DNA of 20,717 bases from Natronomonas sp. (GTDB lineage Archaea > Halobacteriota > Halobacteria > Halobacteriales > Haloarculaceae). The DNA lies in contig SLIW01000105.1 in the NCBI GenBank assembly GCA_007135435.1, positions 1 through 20,717 on the forward strand, in the 5' to 3' direction. The translations under genes were made by a program, and so were the position numbers. Below, piece after piece: positions 20,400 to 20,717 of the stretch. Numbering within the stretch: position 1 is the stretch's first letter; the number at the start of each line of letters is the position of its first letter. Below the pieces are notes generated by a model. That model was not told the DNA's origin and did no database searches. It saw only the letters and a program-made list of their open reading frames with translations.

Positions 20400-20717
20400 C
20401 GTCGCCACCTTCGGGACCGCCTACCGACGGCGCACGGCCCATCGGTGTGCCCGGGCCGGTGCAGACTCTCCAGCCAGTACCGCGTCGTAGATGGCATACT
20501 ATCACCAATAATCATTATGCTTCTGACGGCGATAACGCTGCCGTCGGAGGTGGTATTCCACCAGGGGGGACGTCCCTGGAAGCGTCGATCCAGTCCGATT
20601 CACGGCGTGGTGAACGGTTCCCCGCCGCGTTCGTTCGGCCATCCACCAGTGACAGTAGGTAGATCTGGCGGTCCGCCTCACAGCGCATCCCTGTCTGCTA
20701 TCGGTTTCGCCGTCACG
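20400..20717. other. Gene-free end of window with clustered hairpins
   Basis: 318 bp with no convincing gene. It contains an AT-rich palindrome, ATAAT-C-ATTAT, at 20508-20518, which could be a TATA region or an operator. Four perfect hairpins follow at 20525-20614. An open frame at 20447-20662 has neither an acidic composition nor a recognisable motif. Confidence 0.6.
20525..20614 (+). ncRNA. Candidate structured RNA or regulatory leader, four hairpins
   Basis: In 90 nt there are four perfect stems: GACGGC/GCCGTC (20525-20545, 9-nt loop), GGTGG/CCACC (20549-20562, loop TATT), CCAGGG/CCCTGG (20561-20579, 7-nt loop, overlapping the second by two bases) and TTCAC/GTGAA (20599-20614, 6-nt loop). 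The third loop region also contains the palindrome GGGACGTCCC. This could be a small RNA, the leader of a gene beyond the window, or chance in GC-rich DNA. Confidence 0.3.

Noticed and set aside
20447..20662. 71-residue plus-strand frame at the window end
   Set aside because: Not acidic, no motif, and it overlaps four hairpins and an AT-rich palindrome. Noncoding is more likely.

Overview
The window is GC-rich DNA from a haloarchaeon (class Halobacteria). The predicted proteins are strongly acidic. Many genes have a TATA-like element about 27 nt upstream of the start codon and no Shine-Dalgarno sequence, which points to leaderless transcripts. Several families are typical of haloarchaea: dodecin, a Tat lipoprotein, and small acidic orphan families that I recall as DUF5816, DUF7116, DUF7553 and DUF7260 (family numbers from memory). 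I cannot name a genus.

Layout. 95-2585: two small orphan proteins, dodecin, an IscA/HesB iron-sulfur protein on the minus strand, a coiled-coil protein and tRNA-Val(CAC). 2586-4887: a less GC-rich stretch holding one MFS transporter, a strong inverted repeat and a seven-copy 21-bp tandem array. 4888-7370: an orphan protein, an AI-2E-type membrane protein and an SDR. 7663-10033, minus strand: a zinc-ribbon protein and sucCD. 10275-13281: a Tat lipoprotein with a repeat tail, a DUF123 protein, a DUF7260-like membrane protein and a GDPD. 13581-19484, plus strand: two SDRs and a propionyl/acetyl-CoA carboxylase locus (pccB, pccX, pccA). 19773-20399: a methyltransferase, followed by a hairpin-rich end.

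Metabolic reading. pccBXA carboxylates propionyl-CoA (and possibly acetyl-CoA) on the route to methylmalonyl-CoA and succinyl-CoA. sucCD then interconverts succinyl-CoA and succinate. The mutase and epimerase that would link them are not in the window.

Most unusual feature. Many gene 3' ends are the first unit of a short tandem repeat that includes or straddles the stop codon and continues into the intergenic DNA. The sequence of the unit differs at each locus: after pccB, pccX, the SDR at 14541, the SDR at 13581, the lipoprotein, the zinc-ribbon gene and probably the first two genes. Further arrays (19 bp x5, 20 bp x3, 21 bp x7, 29 bp x3) lie in intergenic regions. Several units can fold so that the stop codon lies in or beside a hairpin loop. 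I know of no described system that matches, and whether this is a functional 3'-end signal or slippage-driven expansion is open.
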